From: JAKFEW01 sp036675505
GTDB lineage: Bacteria; Cyanobacteriota; Sericytochromatia; S15B-MN24; JAQBPE01
Assembly (NCBI GenBank): GCA_036675505.1
Contig: JAKFEW010000089.1
Span: forward strand, 1-7,868
DNA length: 7,868 bases
Direction of reading: 5' to 3'
The notes under the pieces were generated by a model. It made no database searches. It saw only the letters and a program-made list of their open reading frames with translations, and had not been told where the DNA came from. Of this stretch, positions 1 through 5,578 are shown one piece after another. How positions within the stretch are numbered: the first letter of the stretch is position 1; each line of letters starts with the position of its first letter. Position numbers and translations under genes: made by a program.

Positions 1-1222
1 CGGGCGGCGGGGGCGCGGCCGCGGGGGCGGGGGCGAACGCGACGGCATCGGCAGGCAGGGCGGCCGGGGCCGCCACCGGCGCAGCCACCGGCGCAGCCAC
101 CGGCGCAGGCGTCGCGTAGGCGAGCTGCGGGCCGGCCGGCGCGACCTGGCCGGGTGCCGCCGGATCCTTGCCGAACCAGGTGCTGACCTGGCGGCCCGTT
201 GCCCCGAAGTAGGCGCGGGACCAGGTCGAGACCTCGGACCAGAGGTTGTTCCAGGTCTGCACGGGGTGCGAGACCTTGTTCCAGGTCCAGCCAGCGAATG
301 CACCCACCTTGGAGGCCGTCCACTTCGCTGCGTTGCCGGTCGCCTCGGCGATCTTGGCCATCGCCTGGAACGGATGGGTGACGCCCCAGCCGATGCCCTT
401 GGCGACCTTGACGATGTTGGGCTGGATTTGCGGCCAGTAGTCCTTGAGCGTGAGCGCCAGCTGGCCGAAGCTCGCGATGGTGTAGAGCCCCTTGAGGGCC
501 TTGGCACCGGGCAGCACCCAGAAGGCCACCTTGACGCTCGCGAGGCTGAGATCGAGCACCTTGCGCAGCTTGTTCGAGGTGGTCGCGGCCGGATCGTTGA
601 AGGTGCGGCGGGTCGCGATCAGCTCGCCGACCAGCACGGCGCCGTCGGCGATCGGCAGCAGGATGTTGAGGGCCTTGCCGAGCGGCGAGCCCACGAACTT
701 CATGAGCGGGCCTTCGCTCACCTTCGAGACGACGCGCGCGATGCCCTCGCTGCGCGACAGGATGCCGACCGTGCCCTTGGCGCCGAGCACGACGCCCTGC
801 GCCGAGAAGATCGTGCCGGCGCTCGAGCGGGTCAGGGCCTCGAGCTTGTCGAGGCGCGCATCGGCGGTGGCGGTGGGGTCGTGGATCAGCGTGGAGAGCT
901 CACGGAAGCTCGTCGCGGCCTTCTTCGCCATCGTGGGCAGGGCGATCGCCGACAGCACGCCGCCGGTCACGGTCATCGTGTCGCCCGCGATGCGGAAGAG
1001 CTTCTCCTCCATCGGCGTCGTGCGCAGGCCGGCCTCGGACTTGAGGTTGCGGTACTTGAGCGTCACGTCCGCGCCGCCGCGAACCGCGCCGACGCCCTGC
1101 TGCTTGCGCGCGCCGTCCGCCGAGATCGCGAGTTCCGCCGCGGCCTTGCTCACGCGGTAGGTCCGCTGGGCGCCTGCGCGTACGTTCGCGTATTTGTCGT
1201 TGGAATACCAGGTCGAGGTCAC
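1..1222 (-). CDS. Unrecognised protein with hydrophobic Gly/Ala stretches, Trp repeats and Ala-Pro tail (partial, 3' end missing)
   Basis: The minus frame stays open from about 1290 to the left edge, so the stop lies outside the window; 407 residues are visible. I chose GTG at 1222 because GGAG sits 6 nt upstream of it; GTG at 1234 would add four residues. I do not recognise the family. The N-terminus (MTSTWYSNDKYANV) has no signal peptide. Residues 80-100, 137-156, 185-203 and 228-258 are Gly/Ala-rich hydrophobic stretches interrupted by Lys/Arg, possibly membrane-associated or packed amphipathic helices. Residues 278-350 are rich in Trp and carry two related motifs, WGVTHPFQAM and WNKVSHPVQTW. 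From about 354 the chain becomes a low-complexity Ala-Pro-Val tail, partly encoded by 12-bp DNA repeats. Coding status rests on the long open frame, protein-like composition and the arginine-rich nature of the competing frames. It is divergent from the NfeD-SPFH operon. Function unknown. Confidence 0.75.
   Translation of the reverse strand, partial: MTSTWYSNDKYANVRAGAQRTYRVSKAAAELAISADGARKQQGVGAVRGGADVTLKYRNLKSEAGLRTTPMEEKLFRIAGDTMTVTGGVLSAIALPTMAKKAATSFRELSTLIHDPTATADARLDKLEALTRSSAGTIFSAQGVVLGAKGTVGILSRSEGIARVVSKVSEGPLMKFVGSPLGKALNILLPIADGAVLVGELIATRRTFNDPAATTSNKLRKVLDLSLASVKVAFWVLPGAKALKGLYTIASFGQLALTLKDYWPQIQPNIVKVAKGIGWGVTHPFQAMAKIAEATGNAAKWTASKVGAFAGWTWNKVSHPVQTWNNLWSEVSTWSRAYFGATGRQVSTWFGKDPAAPGQVAPAGPQLAYATPAPVAAPVAAPVAAPAALPADAVAFAPAPAAAPPPP
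72..107. repeat. Three perfect 12-bp tandem repeats encoding Ala-Pro-Val-Ala
   Basis: The unit GCCACCGGCGCA occurs at 72-83, 84-95 and 96-107 without mismatch. Read on the minus strand it encodes an in-frame APVA repeat in the tail of the left-edge gene. The unit is a multiple of three, so copy changes would lengthen or shorten the tail without a frameshift. Confidence 0.9.
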
Positions 1223-1291
1223 AAGCCACTCCACAATCCGAGACCTGCCATGCTTGTAGGGCCGCGGGTTAACAAGTTGCCTAAGGCCTGA

Positions 1292-1319
1292 TTAAGCTTA
1301 TTCAATATGCTGTTAAAAT
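1292..1319 (+). promoter_or_regulatory. Possible sigma70 promoter of the NfeD-SPFH operon
   Basis: In the only AT-rich part of the divergent spacer, TAAAAT (1314-1319) matches the -10 consensus at five of six bases. A weak -35, TTAAGC (1292-1297), lies 16 nt upstream. Transcription would begin near 1326, giving a leader of about 60 nt before the GTG at 1386. No comparably good promoter was seen for the minus-strand gene in this 163-bp spacer. Confidence 0.35.
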
Positions 1320-1385
1320 CTGCGGATCGCCGCGCTCGCCCGGCGTGGGTATAAGGAACCCGCAACCTCGGAAGGAGGCGCGAAC

Positions 1386-1907
1386 GTGACCTGGGCCGTG
1401 ATTTGGGGCGTAATCGCCGCGGCGCTCGTGATCGGCGAGATGTTCACCGGCGAGTTCACCCTTTTGTCGATCGCGATCGGCTGCGCCGCCGCCGCGCTGA
1501 TGGCGGCCATCGGCCTGGACTTCCCGTTCCAGGCCGCCGCCGCGCTCACGCTCTCGGTCATGAGCGTGTTCGTGCTCGCACCGTGGCTGCGCCGCGTGGT
1601 GGCCCCGCACCACACGCCCGACCCGGTCGAGGCGATGATCGGCAACGAGGCCGAGGTGATCGAGGCGATCTGCCCACCGGCTCACGGCAAGGTCAGGCTC
1701 GATGGTGTGACCTGGCAGGCTGAATCCGACCGGGAGCTGCCCGCGGGCACCCGCGTGATGATCGCCGAGGTGCTCGGCGCGCGCCTGCGCGTGATCGGCA
1801 ACCGCGAGCTATTGCCGCAGCGGCCGGTCGCGCAGGCCGACGCCACCGCCCTCGAAGAACAGCGGCGCCAGCGTGCGCTGCAGGACGAATCCCAACAACT
1901 CGGTTGA
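1386..1907 (+). CDS. Short NfeD-family membrane protein
   Basis: This 173-residue protein matches the short NfeD form without the N-terminal ClpP-like protease domain. Three hydrophobic segments (about 3-20, 25-43 and 48-68) lead into a C-terminal OB-fold domain at about 84-137. That domain shows the family pattern: MIGNEAEV, then GKVRLDGVTWQAES, then LPAGTRVMIAEVLGARLRVI. The tail after 150 is polar and Gln/Glu/Arg-rich. The start is GTG at 1386, preceded by AAGGAGG (1372-1378) with 7-nt spacing. NfeD proteins are known partners of SPFH/stomatin proteins (stomatin operon partner proteins; E. coli YbbK/QmcA is paired with an NfeD protein). Here the SPFH gene follows after 37 nt in the same direction. 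The likely role is membrane-domain organisation or envelope quality control together with that partner; the exact function is not established from sequence. Confidence 0.9.
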   Translation: MTWAVIWGVIAAALVIGEMFTGEFTLLSIAIGCAAAALMAAIGLDFPFQAAAALTLSVMSVFVLAPWLRRVVAPHHTPDPVEAMIGNEAEVIEAICPPAHGKVRLDGVTWQAESDRELPAGTRVMIAEVLGARLRVIGNRELLPQRPVAQADATALEEQRRQRALQDESQQLG

Positions 1908-1944
1908 TCAGGCGTCGCCACCCGTTCGCGAAAGGAGACTCGCG

Positions 1945-2964
1945 ATGATCTTCGGCTTCCTCGGCACTTTCTTCATGATCGTCTTTGCGGTCGTGATCGT
2001 TATGCTCATCAAAGGCTTCGTGCCGATCAGCCAGGCGCACTGCGCCGTGGTCGAGCGGATGGGCAAGTACCACAAGACGCTCCAGCCGGGCTGGAACTTC
2101 GTCAACCCGGTGCTCGACAACGTGCGGCACCGCTTCGACATGCGCGAGATCCTGCATGATTTCGAGCCCACGGCCGTGATCACCAAGGACAACGCGATGG
2201 TGCGCGTCAATGCCGTCACTTACTTCCAGGTCACCAACCCCCAGAACGCGTTCTACAAGGTGCAGAACTACGAGCTCGCGATGGAGCAGTTGATCATCAC
2301 GACGATGCGCAACATGATCGGCGAGCTCGAGCTCGACGACTGCCTGAACGGCCGCAACACCATCAACGCCAAGCTGCAGGGCGTGCTCGACGAGGCCACC
2401 CACCCCTGGGGCCTCAAGGTCTCGCGCGTCGAGCTCAAGGAAATCACCCCGCTCGGCGACATCGCCGAGGCGATGGACAAGCAGATGGTGGCCGAGCGCA
2501 CCCGCCGCGCCCAGATCCTCGAGGCCGAGGGCTCGAAGAAGTCGGCCGTGTTGCACGCCGAGGGCGCCAAGGAGTCCGCGATCCTGCGCGCCGAGGGTGA
2601 GCGCGACGTCATCCTCATCCGCGCGAAGGCTGAAGCCGAGGCCCTGCTCATGCAGGCGAAGGCCCAGCAAGAAGCCATCCGCGAAATCGTGAGCGCCTTT
2701 GGCACCCACGCGGAAGAGAAGTACCTCCAGCTGCGCTACCTCGAGATGCTGCCGAAGCTCGCCGAGGGCAAGGGTTCGACGGTCTTCATGCCGACCCAGC
2801 TCGCCAACGTCGCGAGCGTGGCCGCCGTCGCCGGCGAGGCCTTCCGCGCGATGGGCAACCAGCAGGCCGTTGGCCAACAAGCCATCCCGGCGGCCCAACC
2901 GCAGCCGGGCCAACCCCAAGCCGCTGTCCGGCGCCCGAACGACCCGAGCGTCCGCATCAGCTGA
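1945..2964 (+). CDS. SPFH/Band 7 (stomatin/paraslipin-like, QmcA-type) membrane protein
   Basis: This 339-residue protein has one N-terminal membrane segment (about 2-22) followed by an SPFH domain at about 26-190. Typical motifs are VVERMGKYHKTLQPGWNF, RFDMREI, ITKDNAMVRVNAVTYFQV and MRNMIGELELDDCL. A charged helical region (about 185-250) shows 11-residue periodicity, with AEG or AKA recurring at the same phase. The C-terminal 40 residues are Gln/Pro/Ala-rich and probably disordered. I chose ATG 1945 rather than the in-frame ATG at 1873, because AAAGGAG (1931-1937) lies 7 nt upstream and the membrane segment then begins directly. The earlier start would overlap the NfeD gene. Bacterial stomatin-like proteins oligomerise at the membrane and form functional microdomains, with the NfeD partner binding through its OB domain. 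The gene ends 24 nt before a strong terminator and closes the two-gene operon. Confidence 0.93.
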   Translation: MIFGFLGTFFMIVFAVVIVMLIKGFVPISQAHCAVVERMGKYHKTLQPGWNFVNPVLDNVRHRFDMREILHDFEPTAVITKDNAMVRVNAVTYFQVTNPQNAFYKVQNYELAMEQLIITTMRNMIGELELDDCLNGRNTINAKLQGVLDEATHPWGLKVSRVELKEITPLGDIAEAMDKQMVAERTRRAQILEAEGSKKSAVLHAEGAKESAILRAEGERDVILIRAKAEAEALLMQAKAQQEAIREIVSAFGTHAEEKYLQLRYLEMLPKLAEGKGSTVFMPTQLANVASVAAVAGEAFRAMGNQQAVGQQAIPAAQPQPGQPQAAVRRPNDPSVRIS

Positions 2965-2987
2965 CACCGGTAGCCCCAAAAAAAATC

Positions 2988-3023
2988 GTCCCCGGCGTAT
3001 CTACACGCCGGGGACATCTTTTT
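2988..3023. terminator. Bidirectional rho-independent terminator between convergent genes
   Basis: A perfect 11-bp stem (GTCCCCGGCGT at 2988-2998 with ACGCCGGGGAC at 3005-3015) encloses the 6-nt loop ATCTAC. On the plus strand it is followed by a T run at 3019-3023, fitting the end of the SPFH gene. On the plus strand the stem is also preceded by eight A (2978-2985), which become the U run for minus-strand transcripts ending after the gene at 3026-3643. One hairpin therefore serves both converging genes. Confidence 0.93.
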
Positions 3024-3025
3024 GT

Positions 3026-3643
3026 CTAACTCCAGATCCGCCACCAGGGCCTGGGCGGCTCCGGGGCCGCGAGCAGCCTGAGCTCGCCTTGCAGACGCTG
3101 CACCTCGACATGGAGGTTGAGGGACCGCTCCTGATGCGCGGCCGCGGTGGCGGAAAGCTTGGTGATCTCGTCGTAAGCCACCATCAGCTTGGCCTGGAGC
3201 ATCTGGTTGTGGCGGTCCTTCTCATCCATGAGCTTGAGTGCCATGTCGAGGCGGGCCAACAAGTCGGGCAACGGCGTCGCTGGCGTGGCCGGTGCCGGCT
3301 TGCGGCGGCGCAGCTGAACAAACACCGGTGTCGGCAGCCGGCGCGTGAGGCCGTAGTCCAGGCCTTCCGGCACCAGGTCCTCGGCCACGACGTCGATCGT
3401 GGCCGACAACTCCAGCCCGAGCCGCTTCCGACACTCATCGAAGCCGTGACCGGCCTTCAACATGCCATCGGCCTCCGCCAGCAGTCCGAAGGCGCGCTGG
3501 TCGAAAATCAGCTTGCCGCGCGCCCCCCGCATGACCGGAATGTTCAGGTTCGCTACGCGCTTCTTGATGGCCGAGGGGCTGACACCCAGCTTGATGCTCA
3601 CCTCATCGAGGCTGAGGCTGGGACTCGTCGCGAGTTCGGACAT
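3026..3643 (-). CDS. MerR-type helix-turn-helix protein with C-terminal coiled coil
   Basis: This 205-residue protein has a MerR/HTH_17-like DNA-binding head at about 9-78: SLDEVSIKLGVSPSAIKKRVANLNIPV is the helix-turn-helix, followed by a GARGKLIF wing and further helices. A Pro/Ala/Arg-rich linker (about 101-126) leads to a predicted coiled coil (about 127-190), and the chain ends in an aromatic tail, PRPWWRIWS. ATG 3643 is chosen because GGAG lies 6 nt upstream and the HTH begins just after it; upstream extension of the frame is arginine-rich and unlike protein. A known architecture of HTH plus coiled coil occurs in DNA-segregation or anchoring proteins such as RacA and the pSK1 Par type, and in plasmid DUF536-like proteins. 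That resemblance is architectural only. It lies 65 nt downstream of the winged-helix gene in the same direction, so the two may be co-transcribed. A segregation or nucleoid role is inference; a conventional regulator is equally possible. Confidence 0.85.
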   Translation of the reverse strand: MSELATSPSLSLDEVSIKLGVSPSAIKKRVANLNIPVMRGARGKLIFDQRAFGLLAEADGMLKAGHGFDECRKRLGLELSATIDVVAEDLVPEGLDYGLTRRLPTPVFVQLRRRKPAPATPATPLPDLLARLDMALKLMDEKDRHNQMLQAKLMVAYDEITKLSATAAAHQERSLNLHVEVQRLQGELRLLAAPEPPRPWWRIWS

Positions 3644-3708
3644 GGGCGGCTCCGGTGGCAGGTCGACGGGCGAAAGGACACCCAGCATAACACGAACAAG
3701 CGTCAACG

Positions 3709-3987
3709 TTATGTGATTTGACCCTTGGCCGCCATGACCTTGATGCGCAAGCGACCCTTCTTCGAGAGCTGCCAGATGCGCGACGTCTTCATCGCGCTCA
3801 CGCACATGGTGCCGCACGGCGCGCTGCAGCAACCATCGGCCAGCTGGCCCTGGATCAGGCCGTCGACCCAGAGGTTGCGCGCGGCAGCCCGGAACTCGGG
3901 CACCGCAGCCCCCAGGGCGGCGCAGAGTGCGTCGCCGGAGTCCGCCTGGTCCGCAAGGAGGCCTAGGATCTGGGATTCGAGGGACAT
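3709..3987 (-). CDS. Small winged-helix protein with cysteine cluster in the wing
   Basis: This 92-residue protein reads as a winged-helix DNA-binding fold. Residues 4-45 hold the three-helix pattern (ILGLLADQADSGDALCAALG, then FRAAARNLWVDGLIQG). The hairpin end RIWQLSKKGR at 70-79 is the usual closing strand. Between them, where the wing lies, sits a cluster C53-C54-X3-C58-X3-C62, plus an isolated C22. Wing cysteines are known to bind Fe-S in FeoC-type proteins, and cysteine clusters also bind metals or sense redox in other winged-helix regulators; which applies here is unknown. The ATG at 3987 has almost no room for a leader: a promoter-like pair ends 8 nt upstream. The opposite-strand frames here are Arg/Pro-rich shadows. 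The protein resembles no precise family that I can name. It probably regulates its own promoter or the downstream MerR-type gene, which is inference. Confidence 0.7.
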   Translation of the reverse strand: MSLESQILGLLADQADSGDALCAALGAAVPEFRAAARNLWVDGLIQGQLADGCCSAPCGTMCVSAMKTSRIWQLSKKGRLRIKVMAAKGQIT

Positions 3988-3995
3988 ATATCCCG

Positions 3996-4024
3996 ATTCT
4001 AGCGCCTGGAGCGGGTGACGGCAA
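3996..4024 (-). promoter_or_regulatory. Promoter of the winged-helix gene, giving a nearly leaderless transcript
   Basis: On the minus strand TTGCCG (4019-4024) and TAGAAT (3996-4001) are separated by exactly 17 nt, matching -35 at four and -10 at five of six positions. Only 8 nt separate the -10 hexamer from the ATG at 3987, so the expected transcription start coincides with, or precedes by a base or so, the start codon. No Shine-Dalgarno site would be included. Confidence 0.6.
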
Positions 4025-4044
4025 TCCCACAGGTGGCCGTCACC
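4014..4044. promoter_or_regulatory. Inverted repeat overlapping the -35 box of the winged-helix gene (possible operator)
   Basis: GGTGACGGC (4014-4022) and GCCGTCACC (4036-4044) form a perfect 9-bp inverted repeat with a 13-bp centre. The left arm overlaps the -35 hexamer at 4019-4024, a position suited to repression. A perfect 10-bp palindrome, GGTCATGACC, lies beside it at 4046-4055. As an RNA hairpin it has no following U run, so it is not a convincing terminator for the upstream metalloprotease gene. Confidence 0.5.
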
Positions 4045-4069
4045 TGGTCATGACCCGCTAACGATCAGA

Positions 4070-4125
4070 GGTCAGCGGGCCACGGTCAGCGGGCCAAGGT
4101 CAGCGAGCCAAGGTCAGCGAGCTAC
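4070..4125. repeat. Four 14-bp tandem repeats at the 3' end of the metalloprotease gene
   Basis: Units at 4070-4083, 4084-4097, 4098-4111 and 4112-4125 share the pattern GGTCAGCGRGCYAM. Units 1 and 2 have GCGGGCC, units 3 and 4 GCGAGCC/T. The last unit contains the minus-strand stop codon (4114-4116) and the two preceding codons of the metalloprotease gene. The array therefore seems to have grown by duplicating the end of that gene into the spacer. Confidence 0.93.
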
Positions 4126-5397
4126 CTGGAAGGTGACGGGGACGCCGCTCTGGGCGAAGGCCGCGGCGAGGCCGGGCCGCGTCTCGGCCGGCTGGAGCGT
4201 GGCGATGCGCTTGAACGCGTCGCGCACGTCCGTCATCCGGCCCGGGTTCTGCGTCTTCACGAGCGAGCCCCAGATCGTGGCGAAAGGCAGCGCGACCTTG
4301 TCCTGGCCGTCATCGTGGGTGTCGTAGAGGTCCCACAGCGCCGAGCCTGCGCGCCATTCGTTGGTGTGGCCAGTGCAGACGTCGTCGGGCACGTTCTCGA
4401 CACGGATCGGTGCCCGCCGCGGCACCATGAACTGGAACTTCGCGTCCGCGTCGGCGCGATCGATGCTGATGACGCCCGAGAAGAAGCTCGCGAAGCCTTC
4501 GGACCAGGCCAGGTCGGCGCCGTAGCACTCGTCGATCTTGTGCTGGCCGCCGCCGGAGGCGGAGTTGAAGCCGGCGAAGAAGATGGCGTGGCCGATTTCG
4601 TGGCCGTTCACGTCCCACCACTCGGCGTCGGTCAAGTTGACGCTGCCGAACGAGTAGAAGTTGCCGCTCGCCGGCCAGGTCGTGCCGATCGGCCGGCTCC
4701 ACCAGGCATCGATGGGAATGTTCTCACGCTCGAAAGCGGTGAGCGCGCGGTTCCAGACCTGGTGGATCAGTGCGGCCTTGCCGTTCTGGCTGGCGGCGTC
4801 GAGCGCGCGCTCGCCCGTATCGTTGACCGCGGCCAGCGCGTCGATCGTGGGGCCTGCCCAGCGGTACTTGTTGATCGTCCAGCGCTTGTTGCCGAGCTCG
4901 TAGCTGGCGGCGACGCCCTTGCCGGCGAGGTCCGCGGGCAACTCGACGGTCCAGCGCCCGGCCGCATCGGTCACCGCGGCGGCCACTTCCTTCGCGCCGC
5001 CGAGCATGCCGGTCCTGGCCTCGAGGTGCACCGTCACGTTGGCCGCCGGGATCAGCTGGCCGCCGAAGTCGGGATAGCGCAGCACACCCGACACCACGGG
5101 GCCCGCCGCCGCGCGTAGCGGCGGCCGCGGCGCCGGACGGCGGGTTTCGCGGGTGGGGAACACCAGCGCGCCGCTCGCGCCAGCCTGGCCCTCGCGGGCG
5201 AGCACGGCGGTCGAGACCTGCTTGCGCCGGGCGCCGGCCGTGAGATCCTGGTCATCGACCTCGCCACGGGAGAGGCCGAGCCCGCCAATCTCGGCGGTCG
5301 CGCGGGCCTTGGCGCCGGGCGCGCCGGCGACGCCACACCCGGCGGCGGCCAGGAAGGTCGCGGTGAGGGCCAACGGGAGCAGGGCGCGACGGGCCAT
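4114..5397 (-). CDS. Lipoprotein zinc metalloprotease (gluzincin-type HEXXH)
   Basis: The 427-residue product begins with a lipoprotein signal (MARRALLPLALTATFLAAAGC), with Cys21 as the probable lipidated residue. The lipobox is slightly unusual, with Ala rather than Leu at -3. Residues 22-98 are a low-complexity linker. About 99-155 resemble a carboxypeptidase-regulatory-like beta sandwich (SGVLRYPD, IPAANVTVHLEAR, VTDAAGRWTVELPA). The catalytic domain holds HEIGH at 266-270 (His266 and His270 as zinc ligands, Glu267 catalytic) and LAWSEGFASFF, where Glu300 is the likely third ligand; this gives a gluzincin pattern. EWRAGSALWDLYD (347-359) follows, as in related metalloproteases. ATG 5397 is chosen over the in-frame ATG at 5493 because GGAGG lies 7 nt upstream and the signal peptide then starts at residue 1. 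It is monocistronic with its own promoter. It probably acts outside the cytoplasmic membrane; the substrate is unknown. Confidence 0.88.
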   Translation of the reverse strand: MARRALLPLALTATFLAAAGCGVAGAPGAKARATAEIGGLGLSRGEVDDQDLTAGARRKQVSTAVLAREGQAGASGALVFPTRETRRPAPRPPLRAAAGPVVSGVLRYPDFGGQLIPAANVTVHLEARTGMLGGAKEVAAAVTDAAGRWTVELPADLAGKGVAASYELGNKRWTINKYRWAGPTIDALAAVNDTGERALDAASQNGKAALIHQVWNRALTAFERENIPIDAWWSRPIGTTWPASGNFYSFGSVNLTDAEWWDVNGHEIGHAIFFAGFNSASGGGQHKIDECYGADLAWSEGFASFFSGVISIDRADADAKFQFMVPRRAPIRVENVPDDVCTGHTNEWRAGSALWDLYDTHDDGQDKVALPFATIWGSLVKTQNPGRMTDVRDAFKRIATLQPAETRPGLAAAFAQSGVPVTFQVAR

Positions 5398-5426
5398 CGG
5401 GGTTCCTCCAACGATCGAACCCCATG

Positions 5427-5455
5427 AGTTTAATACAAGGTTAACGTCTTGTAAA
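5427..5455 (-). promoter_or_regulatory. Promoter of the metalloprotease gene with an operator-like inverted repeat in its spacer
   Basis: On the minus strand TTTACA (5450-5455; five of six -35 bases) is 17 nt from TAAACT (5427-5432; four of six -10 bases), giving a leader of about 23 nt before ATG 5397. Within it TACAAG (5434-5439) and CTTGTA (5448-5453) form a perfect 6-bp inverted repeat around 8 bp that contain GTTAAC. The arms occupy most of the -35 to -10 spacer, a classic repressor position. Confidence 0.6.
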
Positions 5456-5510
5456 CCCTTGGATTTGCAGCTGGCCGTCCCGTGACGCCGCACGGTGCTA
5501 CACGGATCGT

Positions 5511-5522
5511 GCTAATTTTAGC
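5511..5522. repeat. 12-bp near-palindrome GCTAA-TT-TTAGC
   Basis: A perfect 5-bp inverted repeat around TT lies in the spacer between the glnA terminator and the metalloprotease promoter, about 55 bp upstream of the -35 box. It is AT-rich in a GC-rich background. It could be a protein-binding site; nothing else supports a function. Confidence 0.35.
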
Positions 5523-5534
5523 CGGCAGCGCCAT

Positions 5535-5564
5535 AAAAGAGGCCCGGGCGGGTGCCCGGGCCTC
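5535..5564 (-). terminator. Rho-independent terminator of glnA
   Basis: A perfect 11-bp stem (GAGGCCCGGGC at 5539-5549 with GCCCGGGCCTC at 5554-5564) has a 4-nt loop. On the minus strand it is followed immediately by TTTT (5535-5538). It begins 14 nt after the glnA stop codon and separates glnA from the metalloprotease gene, supporting independent transcription of the latter. Confidence 0.92.
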
Positions 5565-5578
5565 CTGAACGACGGGGA

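Noticed and set aside
266..1291. Plus-strand open frame of 341 residues opposite the left-edge gene
   Set aside because: Its product is Arg/Gly/Ala/His-rich with no domain pattern, as expected of an antisense shadow in GC-rich DNA. The minus frame gives a better composition and has a Shine-Dalgarno site.
1693..2979. Minus-strand frame of 428 residues across the NfeD-SPFH operon
   Set aside because: It overlaps two genes with clear family motifs and reads as a His/Arg/Leu-rich shadow.
3644..4030. N-terminal extension of the MerR-type gene in the same minus frame up to 4030
   Set aside because: The added residues are Arg/Pro/Gly-rich and overlap the winged-helix gene. The ATG at 3643 has a Shine-Dalgarno site and leads straight into the HTH.
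4014..4044. Rho-independent terminator of the metalloprotease gene
   Set aside because: The hairpin has no U run on the minus strand and overlaps the -35 of the next gene, so an operator role fits better.
4070..4125. CRISPR array
   Set aside because: The 14-bp units are contiguous with no spacers, and no cas gene is present.
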